Of a stretch of 64,000 bases of DNA, positions 1 through 7,510 are shown one piece after another. Position numbers and translations under genes: made by a program. Below the pieces are notes generated by a model. It saw only the letters and a program-made list of their open reading frames with translations. It was not told the origin of the DNA and ran no database searches. Each line of letters opens with the position of its first letter. Positions within the stretch are counted from its first letter, which is position 1. Origin of the DNA: Microbulbifer bruguierae. GTDB lineage: Bacteria; Pseudomonadota; Gammaproteobacteria; Pseudomonadales; Cellvibrionaceae. Where the stretch lies: the NCBI RefSeq assembly GCF_029869925.1, contig NZ_CP118605.1, positions 930,001-994,000 of the forward strand, written 5' to 3'.

Positions 1-262
1 CGACATCCCGGGTGTCAGCTGCGTAAAACCACAGGGTGCCATTTACCTGTTTCCGCGGATCGACCTGGATCGACACAAGATCCAGAACGACGAAAAATTT
101 GTGCTGGACTTCCTGCGTCAGGAAAAAATCCTGCTGGTACAGGGCTCGGCGTTTCACTGGGATGCACCGGACCATCTGCGCATCGTGTTCCTGCCGCGCC
201 CCGATGATCTCGCCCACGCAATCGATCGCCTGGGCAACTTCCTGGAACGGTATACCGGATAG
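1..262 (+). CDS. alaA: Alanine-synthesising aminotransferase, C-terminal part (cut by window edge)
   Basis: The reading frame is open from base 2 and ends at TAG 260-262, giving the last 86 residues. They contain DIPGVSCVKPQGAIYLFPRI, EKILLVQGSAFHW and DHLRIVFLPR, the C-terminal small-domain signature of class I PLP aminotransferases. The match is closest to AlaA, the glutamate-pyruvate aminotransferase that makes alanine from pyruvate in the cytosol; the arginine of RIVFLPR would bind the substrate carboxylate. The PLP lysine lies outside the window. An unknown gene follows 11 nt downstream on the same strand. Family assignment is strong; the choice of AlaA over other alanine aminotransferases rests on remembered similarity. 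Confidence 0.85.
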   Translation, partial: DIPGVSCVKPQGAIYLFPRIDLDRHKIQNDEKFVLDFLRQEKILLVQGSAFHWDAPDHLRIVFLPRPDDLAHAIDRLGNFLERYTG

Positions 263-273
263 CGACGCGATAG

Positions 274-669
274 ATGCTGGACGATCTGCATATTCACGAC
301 TTTTACCGGGATGCGGGGCGGATTCTGCTGGCACTGTTCCAGCGCTTTCCGGCCCCGGCCACCATTTACGTGGAAGATATCGCCGGCCCGGACACCCCGG
401 ACGAATTCGGCCTCCACTCCCCCCGCCATCTGGCCTGCCTGGGTGCCATGACCTGGCTCAAACAGTGCGGCTATATCCATTTTTCCCAGCTGGTGCGACA
501 GGAAGCGATAGAGGACGCGACGCTTTCACACCGGAGTTTTCTGGTACTAGTCAGCCGCGGGGACAACGGGGTCAGTAATGCGGAGAAGCTGGATCAGATG
601 GTACGAGGAGGATCTTCACCTCAGCTCGAGGCGTTGATGATGGAACTGATGAAGCGTCTCGAAGCCTGA
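274..669 (+). CDS. Conserved-looking hypothetical protein, 131 aa
   Basis: I do not recognise this family. The 131-residue product has no signal peptide or membrane segment and looks like a soluble alpha/beta protein. It begins MLDDLHIHDFYRDAGRILL and carries a central SPRHLACLGAMTWLKQCGYI stretch that could form a helix-turn-helix or winged-helix-like element, followed by acidic and Ser-rich segments. It starts 11 nt after alaA on the same strand, so co-transcription is likely. No clear Shine-Dalgarno sequence precedes ATG 274, which fits translational coupling to alaA. Function unknown. Confidence 0.7.
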   Translation: MLDDLHIHDFYRDAGRILLALFQRFPAPATIYVEDIAGPDTPDEFGLHSPRHLACLGAMTWLKQCGYIHFSQLVRQEAIEDATLSHRSFLVLVSRGDNGVSNAEKLDQMVRGGSSPQLEALMMELMKRLEA

Positions 670-766
670 ATTACGGCGGTCATGAACCTGGTTCTCTGTG
701 GCGGCTGAACACTGGGCACGAGTTTTCAGAACCAGGCCTGGCCGCCATAGCAACACCTACGAAAAA

Positions 767-1705
767 CTAGGAGCTTCGACGAAACCTCACATGCAACATC
801 TTCAGTGCCGCATCCGGATCACTATCCGGGAAATCGGGATTCTGAGGCAATCGTTCAATGACAGAATATCCAGAATTCGCTGCGGTAATCAGCCCCCTGA
901 AATCCGCTTCACTGATACGGGGCGAATTCACCACCAATAGCAAATCCGCTTCATCCGCGAGACACGCCGGCAGCAACTCCAGCTGGCGAGCGTAATTTTC
1001 CTGCACATCAAAACTGCCTCGCTGAAAGGTAGGCGGGTCCACAACCGCCAGATGGAACGGCCCACGCCGATCGTACCTTCCGAAATCACGCAACGCGTCC
1101 CTCGCCAGAAAACTGATCCCCTTTAACGGCACGTCATTTGCGCGATGATTGGCTTCACCTCGTTTCAAAACGCCTTTGTTGAGATCCACATTCAGCACCC
1201 CCAGCTCACCCGCAGCACGCGCCACCACTGAAAACGCGCAGGTAAACGCAAACAGGTTCAGCAATTTCAGATTGTCCACCCGCCCCGCTTTCTCTTGCAC
1301 CTGCTGCTCAAGCCAGCGGCGCCCGGGTTCGATATCGAGGAAAAAACCCACGTTCTGCCGATCAAAGGTCAGTGGAATCTGCAGGTCGCCGCGCTGGGCA
1401 ACCGGAGCCTCTACCGGCGAGCCTGCCTGCCACAGAATTGGCGCACCTCGCTCATAGCGACGCTGCACGGCCACCCCGGTATACCCGAGTGGCTCGATCA
1501 GCGCCCACAGGGATGCGACAAGCCCTTCCTCATCGTCGTAGGCGTCAAACAACGTCACCAGTAATGCCGGGGCATAACTGTCCACACAAATACTTTCAAA
1601 ACCCGGGTAGCAACGACCGCGGCCGTGAAACAGGCGGCGACTGTCCGCACATCTTTCTTCCAGTTTGCTGCGTACAACCTGCAGCAACGGTTCCCAATCC
1701 ATCAT
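767..1705 (-). CDS. RlmI/RlmK-like class I SAM-dependent rRNA methyltransferase
   Basis: The 312-residue protein has a Rossmann methyltransferase core: LLNLFAFTCAFSVVARAAG is the glycine-poor motif I typical of COG1092 RNA methyltransferases, and HLAVVDPPTF is the motif IV that places the target base. The N-terminal part (VAVQRRYERGAPILW, FLDIEPGRRWL) resembles the RlmI/RlmK m5C and m7G 23S rRNA methyltransferases but lacks their PUA domain, so target and site are uncertain. It is the last gene of a five-gene minus-strand run, and its ATG at 1705 directly abuts the TAA of the NAD-kinase-like gene. A second ATG at 1702 is equally usable. Confidence 0.8.
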   Translation of the reverse strand: MMDWEPLLQVVRSKLEERCADSRRLFHGRGRCYPGFESICVDSYAPALLVTLFDAYDDEEGLVASLWALIEPLGYTGVAVQRRYERGAPILWQAGSPVEAPVAQRGDLQIPLTFDRQNVGFFLDIEPGRRWLEQQVQEKAGRVDNLKLLNLFAFTCAFSVVARAAGELGVLNVDLNKGVLKRGEANHRANDVPLKGISFLARDALRDFGRYDRRGPFHLAVVDPPTFQRGSFDVQENYARQLELLPACLADEADLLLVVNSPRISEADFRGLITAANSGYSVIERLPQNPDFPDSDPDAALKMLHVRFRRSS

Positions 1706-2899
1706 TTACTCGCTTGTATTCTGCACTGCAGGAATTTCCCCACTGCCGTCACCAGACAGCGGGTAAAGAATTTCATCTCGGTAACCCGTCACCACCCGTA
1801 CAAAGCCACTCCAGGCTTCATCCAGGGAGGGTTCGCCACTGTCGATTAACAGAGGGCGCCCGCCGAGCTCGGTAATTTTCGTTTTGGTGGCGATCACCAT
1901 CAGATTTTCACGACCCACTGCTCGCAACACTCGGGGGCTCAGTTGCTGGTTGCCACGGCCAATCAGGTGACCCTGGCCACCGATGGCGGTGAGGATGATT
2001 TTGATCGGAATATGGGGCTGCGCCGCACGGTGTTCAGCGATCGCCGCTTCGATATCTGGCGCGCTTACGTCAGCGGCAATCAACCCGCCCTCATGCCACA
2101 GGTCCACCCCCAATAGCGTACCCTCTTCTCCGAGTTCGGAGAGCACCGCCAGGGTCGTGGAGCCGGGGCCAACAATGTAGAGCGTTTCCGGGGCCAGATG
2201 ATTAATTTCCTCAACTACCTGCGCGGCAATATCGGCTACCGCCAGCTCTTCCACTTCGCGGCCGGCATTTTTTACTGCCTGCAGAAAATGCCCCTCTTCC
2301 GGCACCAGCAGTTCACCGTAGTAGCGGGTGCTAACGCGCCCCTCACGGAAGGAGTTTTCGTCAATATCCCGTACTTCACGCTGGTGCAGGTCTACAAGTT
2401 CGCCCGCCAACAACCGCCGCAACACTTCACCACCGGCCTTGGGGGAAATCGCAAAACAGGCGGAGTGCATTTTCACCCCGGCAGGAATACCCAGTACCGG
2501 ACAGCAGTCACCGAGAGCATTGACCATATTGCGAGCCGTACCATCGCCGCCGACAAACACAATAAGATCCGCACCGGCGGCGCGGAGCTCGCGGGCCGCG
2601 CGCTCGGTATCCGCCGGGGTGGAACGCTCCCCCTCGGCCTGGCCCGCGGTCGTGACGTGCAGCCCCAGCTCTTGCGCCAGTGTCTCGCCCATATCACCGG
2701 CAAAGGTGACAATTTCCAACTCCCCCGCAAAGGGCACCAGGGAAGCGAGTGCGATCTTCGCCCGCTCGTGCGACTGCGGCAGGATACCTGCCGCCAGGGC
2801 CCGCTCAACGGTATCTGCTCCGTCACTCCCTTTCAGGCCTGCGGGACCACCTACACCAGCCCAGGGGTTAACAATCAGTCCAAGTTTTTTCAGCTTCAC
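1706..2899 (-). CDS. ATP-NAD kinase-like / AcoX family protein (COG3199)
   Basis: The 397-residue product starts KKLGLIVNPWAGVGGPAGLKG and contains FVGGDGTARNM, the GGDG motif of diacylglycerol/NAD kinases that binds the nucleotide phosphate. A second block, LYIVGPGSTTLAVLSELG, fits the COG3199 group of predicted polyphosphate- or ATP-dependent NAD kinases. The likely reaction is phosphorylation of NAD or a related polyol, but the substrate of this branch is not fixed and it is not the housekeeping NadK. The start is GTG 2899, overlapping the pdxB stop as GTGA, so translation is probably coupled. Family call firm, function inferred. Confidence 0.8.
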   Translation of the reverse strand: MKLKKLGLIVNPWAGVGGPAGLKGSDGADTVERALAAGILPQSHERAKIALASLVPFAGELEIVTFAGDMGETLAQELGLHVTTAGQAEGERSTPADTERAARELRAAGADLIVFVGGDGTARNMVNALGDCCPVLGIPAGVKMHSACFAISPKAGGEVLRRLLAGELVDLHQREVRDIDENSFREGRVSTRYYGELLVPEEGHFLQAVKNAGREVEELAVADIAAQVVEEINHLAPETLYIVGPGSTTLAVLSELGEEGTLLGVDLWHEGGLIAADVSAPDIEAAIAEHRAAQPHIPIKIILTAIGGQGHLIGRGNQQLSPRVLRAVGRENLMVIATKTKITELGGRPLLIDSGEPSLDEAWSGFVRVVTGYRDEILYPLSGDGSGEIPAVQNTSE

Positions 2900-4059
2900 A
2901 CGAGCCCCAGTATTGCCAGTTGCTGCCGCACTGCGTCATCCAGATTTTCCGCCACCAGGCGGTAATGGGAAAACTCCAGGCGTTTCGGGTACTGCTTGCG
3001 CAATTGATCAAAGGATTTCGCCATCGGCTCGCCACCAGAGAGCGCCCTCAGGGCCACATCCCGCAAGCGGCGATCGTCCTGTCTCGGGTCATACATCTGC
3101 AGCAACAACGAGCGCACTGCGGAAAATCCGCTTTCGTCACTGGAAAGCACCTGCTGCGCGCCCCGCTGCCCTGCTACTGCGGCATCATCCGGCTGCGGCG
3201 GCGACAGGTGTAGCGCCCTGTCCAGCGCCTCGCGAATCATGCGTGTGCCCGCCAGTTTGCCGTCATGGCTATAGCCGGCGATGTGGGGGCTACCAAGATC
3301 AACCTTTTCCAGCAGGCCCAGAGGGATGTCCGGTTCGTTTTCCCACACATCCAGCACTGTGGTGAAATTCCGTTCTCGAGTCAGCAACGCCAACAGGGCC
3401 CGATTGTCAATCACCGCGCCTCGCCCAGCGCTGATCAGCACTGCACCGGGTTTGATCTTCGCCAGCGCATCGGCATCAAGCAAATGCAGGCTCGGGTGCG
3501 GACCGCCTTTAACCAGCGGCGCATGCAAACAAATGATGTCCTGCTGCAGTACGGTTTCCAAACTGGCGGCATCCGGGTTATCCGGCAGCCAGGGATCGAA
3601 GACTTTGCAGGAAACATCCAATGCATGCAGGCGTTGTTGCAGCAAGCCGCCAACATTACCGCAGCCCACAATGCCAAAACTGCGCCCGCTCCAATTAACA
3701 TTCAGTGCCGCCAGCACACAGAAAACATATTCCACAACCGAGTTGGCATTGCAGCCTGGCGCCGCGCTCCAGTGGATGCCCTGATCGTTCAGCCAACCAG
3801 TGTCCAGGTGATCGGTGCCGATGGTACAACTGCCTACAAAGCGCACGGAGGTTCCCTGCAACAGTGCAGCATCAACCTGCGTAACAGAGCGTACCAGCAG
3901 TATGTCGGCCTCCATCAACTGTGATTTGTTCAACGAACGCCCCGGAGCCAGGGTAATCTCCCCGAGGTCGGCGAACCAGTTCTCCAGGCCGGGGATATTT
4001 TCGTCAGCAACGATGTTCAATCGATTGCCGCTCAGACCATTTCGACGCGATGCGGTCAT
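2896..4059 (-). CDS. pdxB: Erythronate-4-phosphate dehydrogenase
   Basis: This 387-residue protein catalyses the second step of the DXP-independent pyridoxal phosphate route, oxidising 4-phosphoerythronate. After a 14-residue N-terminal extension it reads LNIVADENIPGLENWF, the characteristic PdxB start. It then shows SCTIGTDHLDTGWL, the NAD-binding GIVGCGNVGGLLQQRL, the catalytic LISAGRGAVIDNRALL and SPHIAGYSHDGK with the active-site histidine. The C-terminal PdxB-specific dimerisation domain (about residues 290-387) is present. The start ATG 4059 overlaps the exonuclease stop by 4 nt (ATGA), and its own stop overlaps the next gene, so it sits inside a translationally coupled operon. Confidence 0.95.
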   Translation of the reverse strand: MTASRRNGLSGNRLNIVADENIPGLENWFADLGEITLAPGRSLNKSQLMEADILLVRSVTQVDAALLQGTSVRFVGSCTIGTDHLDTGWLNDQGIHWSAAPGCNANSVVEYVFCVLAALNVNWSGRSFGIVGCGNVGGLLQQRLHALDVSCKVFDPWLPDNPDAASLETVLQQDIICLHAPLVKGGPHPSLHLLDADALAKIKPGAVLISAGRGAVIDNRALLALLTRERNFTTVLDVWENEPDIPLGLLEKVDLGSPHIAGYSHDGKLAGTRMIREALDRALHLSPPQPDDAAVAGQRGAQQVLSSDESGFSAVRSLLLQMYDPRQDDRRLRDVALRALSGGEPMAKSFDQLRKQYPKRLEFSHYRLVAENLDDAVRQQLAILGLV

Positions 4060-4979
4060 AGGATTTCCGGTTCAAACTGACCCATACATGTGCGGCGGAT
4101 TTTTTTCGCAAGCCCGCCAATTCCTAACTCGTCAGCCAGTGCCAGCGCATAGTCCTGCGCTGGCGCCTGCCAGGCAAGATCTTCCGTGCTGACATTCAGT
4201 GGCACCAGATATTCGAGCTGGGCCAGTTGCAACGCCATGCGAATCTGCTCCTGGTGGTCGACTATTTTCCGAGCGATATTAGCCGCACCGCGGAGCTTGA
4301 GGCTCGCCACTTGCTCGGCATTGGCAATAAGCGCTTCGACACCATCAAATTCCGCCAGTAATCTCGCAGCGGTTTTGGCTCCGACCCCCGGGACTCCAGG
4401 TATGTCATCAATGCTGTCGCCCACCAGCGCCAGGTAGTCAGCTATCTGCCCCGGACGCACACCGAACTTGGCCTGAATCGCGGCCTGATCCAGATGCCTG
4501 TCCGCGGCAAAGTCCCACAAAGTGGCTGCGCCCCGCTCCAGCAGTTGCCCCAGGTCCTTGTCCCGGGTGACGATCACTGGTGCCAGGGCTTGCTGTGCAC
4601 ATACCTGTGTCAGCGAGGCAAGAATATCGTCCGCCTCAAAACGCTCGCTGGCAAAACTGGCTATTCCGAGCGCCTTGGCCATTTCCCGGCAGGCCGCCAA
4701 CTGATAGGCCAGCGCTTCGTCCGGCAGCGCGCGACTGCATTTATAGTCCGGGTAGATTTCATTGCGGAAGCAATTACCCAGAGATTCGTCAAACGCACAG
4801 GCGATGCGCGCTGGCCCTCGCGTCAGTAGATCCAGCAGGAAATTAGTGAAACCGTATACCGCCTCGGTACTGTAGCCAGCGCGGCTCACCCAGTTCGGCG
4901 GCAGCGCAAAGTAGTAGCGAAAAATATATACAGAGGCATCCACCAGGTAGGTCTCGCCCTGACGCGACCAAGCGCTCAC
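4056..4979 (-). CDS. 5'-3' exonuclease / flap endonuclease, PolI-like H3TH domain
   Basis: The 307-residue protein has the stand-alone 5'-nuclease layout: YLVDASVYIFRYYF with the first metal-binding Asp, CAFDESLGNCFRNEIYPDYK with the PIN-like helical arch, EADDILASL, VTRDKDLGQLL, and GDSIDDIPGVPGVGAKTAARLL with the helix-3-turn-helix DNA-binding motif. It probably removes flaps or RNA primers. Longer ATG starts reach to 5090 but read through epmC in another frame. GTG 4979 overlaps the epmC TGA as GTGA, the same junction type used by the rest of the operon, so I choose it. It resembles the PolA N-terminal domain more than E. coli Xni, so I give no symbol. Confidence 0.88.
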   Translation of the reverse strand: MSAWSRQGETYLVDASVYIFRYYFALPPNWVSRAGYSTEAVYGFTNFLLDLLTRGPARIACAFDESLGNCFRNEIYPDYKCSRALPDEALAYQLAACREMAKALGIASFASERFEADDILASLTQVCAQQALAPVIVTRDKDLGQLLERGAATLWDFAADRHLDQAAIQAKFGVRPGQIADYLALVGDSIDDIPGVPGVGAKTAARLLAEFDGVEALIANAEQVASLKLRGAANIARKIVDHQEQIRMALQLAQLEYLVPLNVSTEDLAWQAPAQDYALALADELGIGGLAKKIRRTCMGQFEPEIL

Positions 4980-5527
4980 CCCAGGTCCTCCAGACGATAA
5001 AGCCCGACGCACAGCGGATCCGGACGACCGAATGCCTGTGCCAGCGACTCGGCAAACTGCCGGACGCGGGAATTGGCACCCTCTTCGCAATAGCGGCGCG
5101 CCTGTTGCCAGATGGCCAGTTTGAACACTGCACTGGGGCCGAGGCCGGCACCGAGGTTATCGGCACTGACCCGAAACTTGAGGCCGCAGGCGCGGGCGAA
5201 GATCCATTCGATCGCCTGAGGTTTGACCTCAACTATCTCAAACTCCGCCTGTTGCTCCGGACTGCGGCCATCCGGCGCATACCAGTATCCGTAATCCGGC
5301 AACTGACGCCGGCGGGCACCAGCCACACACCAGTGCGCAACTTCGTGCAGGGCACTGGCGGGGTAGTCGCGGGTAAATTCAACCTGATGGAAGGGCTGAC
5401 CATCCCCGGCGGGCCGATAAAAGGGCTCCTCGAATCCCCCTTTGAGCCACGTGTTCAGACCATCCGCCGGCGAAAAACAGGCATTGAACACTGTGACTAT
5501 TCGTTCAGTCACGCTGGTTTCGTTCAC
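4976..5527 (-). CDS. epmC: Elongation factor P hydroxylase
   Basis: EpmC (YfcM) hydroxylates the beta-lysylated lysine of EF-P, the last step of that modification. Recognisable blocks are TERIVTVFNACF, SALHEVAHWCVAGARRR (a metal-binding HExxH), DYGYWYAPDGRS and FEIVEVKPQAIEWIFARACG. The in-frame ATG at 5755 lies upstream of the promoter at 5699-5727, so it cannot be used by that transcript. The first plausible start downstream is GTG 5527, giving 183 residues against 182 in E. coli; GTG 5512 (178 residues) is the alternative. Neither has a strong Shine-Dalgarno. It is the first gene of the operon ending at 767. Confidence 0.88.
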   Translation of the reverse strand: MNETSVTERIVTVFNACFSPADGLNTWLKGGFEEPFYRPAGDGQPFHQVEFTRDYPASALHEVAHWCVAGARRRQLPDYGYWYAPDGRSPEQQAEFEIVEVKPQAIEWIFARACGLKFRVSADNLGAGLGPSAVFKLAIWQQARRYCEEGANSRVRQFAESLAQAFGRPDPLCVGLYRLEDLG

Positions 5528-5698
5528 TTCACCGGTAACTGCATCATTTTCTTGCAGCTGGTATGAAACTTGCTGCTCAATTTGTTGCGCGCTGGCCAAA
5601 GGGATCTCCGACAAAAACTGGCTCTTATGGGCGATTGCTATTGCCCTGCGATCCGGCCCTGGAGCCCGACTTATACAGGGGGTCGTCAGTTGGCGCGG

Positions 5699-5727
5699 AC
5701 TATAGACAGGGGGGACATCTGGATCAA
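5699..5727 (-). promoter_or_regulatory. Sigma70 promoter of the epmC operon
   Basis: On the minus strand TTGATC (5727-5722) and TATAGT (5704-5699) are separated by exactly 17 nt, so transcription would start near 5692. This leaves a leader of about 165 nt before GTG 5527. It is the only strong promoter-like pair I see upstream of the five-gene run. Confidence 0.65.
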
Positions 5728-5755
5728 GGGTGGCGGAAATTCCACAATTCTCCAC

Positions 5756-6089
5756 AACTTGCCCGTTGCCCCCTCACTCAGAGTAAAAAAGGAGGAAAAT
5801 CAAGGCAAAGAACCCGTGTTCGCAGGTTGTATTTCCGCGAATCAGAATATACCTTTGAACTCAGGGATACCGGAAACCTGCTGCCGCTCAGCGCAGTCCC
5901 CGCGAGTGCTGTGAGTGGTTGTTTTCGGTTGCGGTACCGGCTTCCCAGGGGGGGCAAACAAGGCGCTCCCGGAGTCTGGATCTCGGCGGACGGCCACTCG
6001 GCCCTCGCACGCTATCTCTACGCCGGTTGCACCAAATAAGTAGTACAAGACCTTCCCGCCCTACTACCGGCCCTGCATGGAGGTGCACT
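5756..6089. other. Gap between epmC promoter and the 6090 gene
   Basis: I see no confident gene here. A strong Shine-Dalgarno-like AAGGAGGAAAA at about 5789-5799 (plus strand) is not followed by an ATG. A plus-strand frame from TTG 5827 to TAA 6039 stays open for about 70 codons, but the start is poorly placed and I do not recognise the product. The real start of the next gene, with GGAGGTG at 6079-6085, lies at its right edge. The stretch could be a leader or a decayed small gene. Confidence 0.4.
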
Positions 6090-6776
6090 ATGACCGACCA
6101 ACGTACCAATAACGTGGTTGACCTCTTCACCGGCAAGCCCATCGAAACGACTGAGAACTTGCGTTTTATACGTCTGTCTCCGGAGTTGGATGGCTTGGAA
6201 ATGCTCTACTCCAACAATTCCAGTGGAACTGATCTCTACAGTCTGAAAATTCTTTGCTGGGGCCTGCGTGCCAATGGCGAGGTAGTCGGACTGGTTCCCT
6301 GGTTAAACGCCATCGTGGCCTGCCCGGAAATCCAGGATCCCCTGGATGGACGGTTTGAAGGCTACTACGACCCGGGTATCGAGGAAATTTTCCACGCACC
6401 CCCCATCCATAAAATCGTCGAGCTGGAGACTGCGGCGGAATACTTCGAGTACGAAAGCAATCACGCGGATGAAGTGGTCCAGGAAGTTCCCGATACCATT
6501 GGTACCCACGCGGTATTTATGGATAAGGAAAAAGAAAACCTGACCCTGACCGAAGTCGTGAGCTGGCGCCTGTTTGCCAGCGGAGAGATTCACGGCATGC
6601 TGATTGATCACAACAGTGTGGAAACTACACCGGTTCTTCCCGGGGACGAATGCCTGTACCCGGCGCAGGAGTCGGAATGCTTCCGCTACTTCTTCCAACA
6701 CCACATCGCCAACAAGATCAAGTCGGAGGACCCGGAAGCCCTGGCAGCGATCGCGGCGTTAGTCACCTCGCCCTGA
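6090..6776 (+). CDS. Acidic cytosolic protein of unknown function, 228 aa
   Basis: I do not recognise the family. The start ATG 6090 is chosen because GGAGGTG lies 5 nt upstream; an in-frame start at 5919 would add a tail with different composition. The product begins MTDQRTNNVVDLFTGKPIE and is acidic. It contains two similar stretches: KILCWGLRANGEVVGLVPW near residue 52 and VSWRLFASGEIHGMLIDHN near residue 157. Each pairs a Trp-x-Leu with A-x-GE-hydrophobic-x-G-hydrophobic, suggesting an internal duplication. There is no signal peptide or membrane segment. The gene stands alone and ends before a palindromic hairpin at 6798-6824 shared with tusA. Confidence 0.8.
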   Translation: MTDQRTNNVVDLFTGKPIETTENLRFIRLSPELDGLEMLYSNNSSGTDLYSLKILCWGLRANGEVVGLVPWLNAIVACPEIQDPLDGRFEGYYDPGIEEIFHAPPIHKIVELETAAEYFEYESNHADEVVQEVPDTIGTHAVFMDKEKENLTLTEVVSWRLFASGEIHGMLIDHNSVETTPVLPGDECLYPAQESECFRYFFQHHIANKIKSEDPEALAAIAALVTSP

Positions 6777-6797
6777 AAATTCTTCTCAATCCAACAC

Positions 6798-6824
6798 ACA
6801 AGGGCGACCAGTGGTCGCCCTTGT
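6798..6824. terminator. Palindromic hairpin between convergent genes
   Basis: A perfect 13-nt inverted repeat (ACAAGGGCGACCA and its complement) flanks a single G, in the gap between the 6090 gene and tusA, which converge. There is no long T-run on either side, so it is a weak but plausible bidirectional terminator. Confidence 0.5.
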
Positions 6825-6850
6825 TGCAACTGCTGTACGCCTATCCGGAT

Positions 6851-7084
6851 TCAGTCATCTGCCTTCTTAATCCAATAGACGAACTCGTCATTCTCTTCCA
6901 GATGCTGTATCAGCTCATAACCGAGAAACTGACAGAATTTGGGTACATCACGCTGCGTGGAAGGGTCCGTTGCAAACATCTGTAAAACTTCGCCAGCGGC
7001 CACCTTGCGCACCGCAGAATGCAGCATCATAACCGGTTCCGGGCACAGCAGGCCGCGGGCATCGAGAGTGTGTTGTGACTTCAT
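6851..7084 (-). CDS. tusA: Sulfurtransferase TusA
   Basis: TusA accepts persulfide sulfur from IscS and passes it along the TusBCD-E-MnmA relay that makes 2-thiouridine at tRNA position 34; it also feeds other sulfur pathways. The 77-residue product is full family length and reads LDARGLLCPEPVMMLHSAV, with the CPxP motif whose Cys14 carries the persulfide, then RDVPKFCQFLGYEL. It is monocistronic on the minus strand and diverges from the 7226 gene. The mnmC gene at 11247-13370 acts on the same wobble uridine, though the two genes are not co-transcribed. Confidence 0.95.
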   Translation of the reverse strand: MKSQHTLDARGLLCPEPVMMLHSAVRKVAAGEVLQMFATDPSTQRDVPKFCQFLGYELIQHLEENDEFVYWIKKADD

Positions 7085-7225
7085 GACGCTATTGTCGAGG
7101 ATTTAAATGGATACGTCACCCGTAAAATTGATCAGGTGCCTGACCCGCCGGACAACTCCATAAAAGACTAAACTGCAAACAACAGAGTCACCAGCCAGAT
7201 TTACATTCACGGTGCTTATGCTGCA

Positions 7226-7510
7226 ATGATTTACGTACTCATCGAGCGGGAAATTGCCGAAGACCTCGAATCCACCTATGAAGAAGCCGCCCTCAAGCTG
7301 CTGACCAACGCCTACCAGACCACCGGTTTTGTCGAGGGACACACGTTCAAGGAACAGGGAAATCCGCTGCGACGTTTCACGCTGTCAAAATGGAGATCCA
7401 TACTGCACTGGCAGCAGTGGTACAACAGCGAAGAGCGGCGAGACCAGATGTCACAACTTGCCCCGATACTCGCTCACGAAGAACGCATCACAATTCTCGA
7501 GCACACATAA
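7226..7510 (+). CDS. Antibiotic biosynthesis monooxygenase (ABM) fold protein
   Basis: The 94-residue product begins MIYVLIEREIAEDLESTYEE and contains GFVEGHTFKE and HWQQWYNSEERRDQM. That arrangement (beta strand, helix, GF-x-EG-x, a W-x-x-W-x-S-x-E-x-x motif) is typical of small dimeric ABM/heme-degrading-like proteins. Most members of this size have no known substrate, so I claim only the fold. The gene ends inside the convergent hydrolase gene, overlapping its last 23 nt. It shares a 141-bp divergent region with tusA. Confidence 0.75.
   Translation: MIYVLIEREIAEDLESTYEEAALKLLTNAYQTTGFVEGHTFKEQGNPLRRFTLSKWRSILHWQQWYNSEERRDQMSQLAPILAHEERITILEHT

Noticed and set aside
687..736. Inverted repeat CCTGGTTCT ... 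AGAACCAGG with a 32-nt loop
   Set aside because: It lies between the convergent 274 and 767 genes, but the long loop and absent T-run make it a poor terminator and it has no other support.
7103..7342. 79-codon minus-strand frame between tusA and the ABM gene
   Set aside because: Most of it is antisense to the ABM-fold gene, which has the recognisable domain; it would also cover the tusA promoter region.
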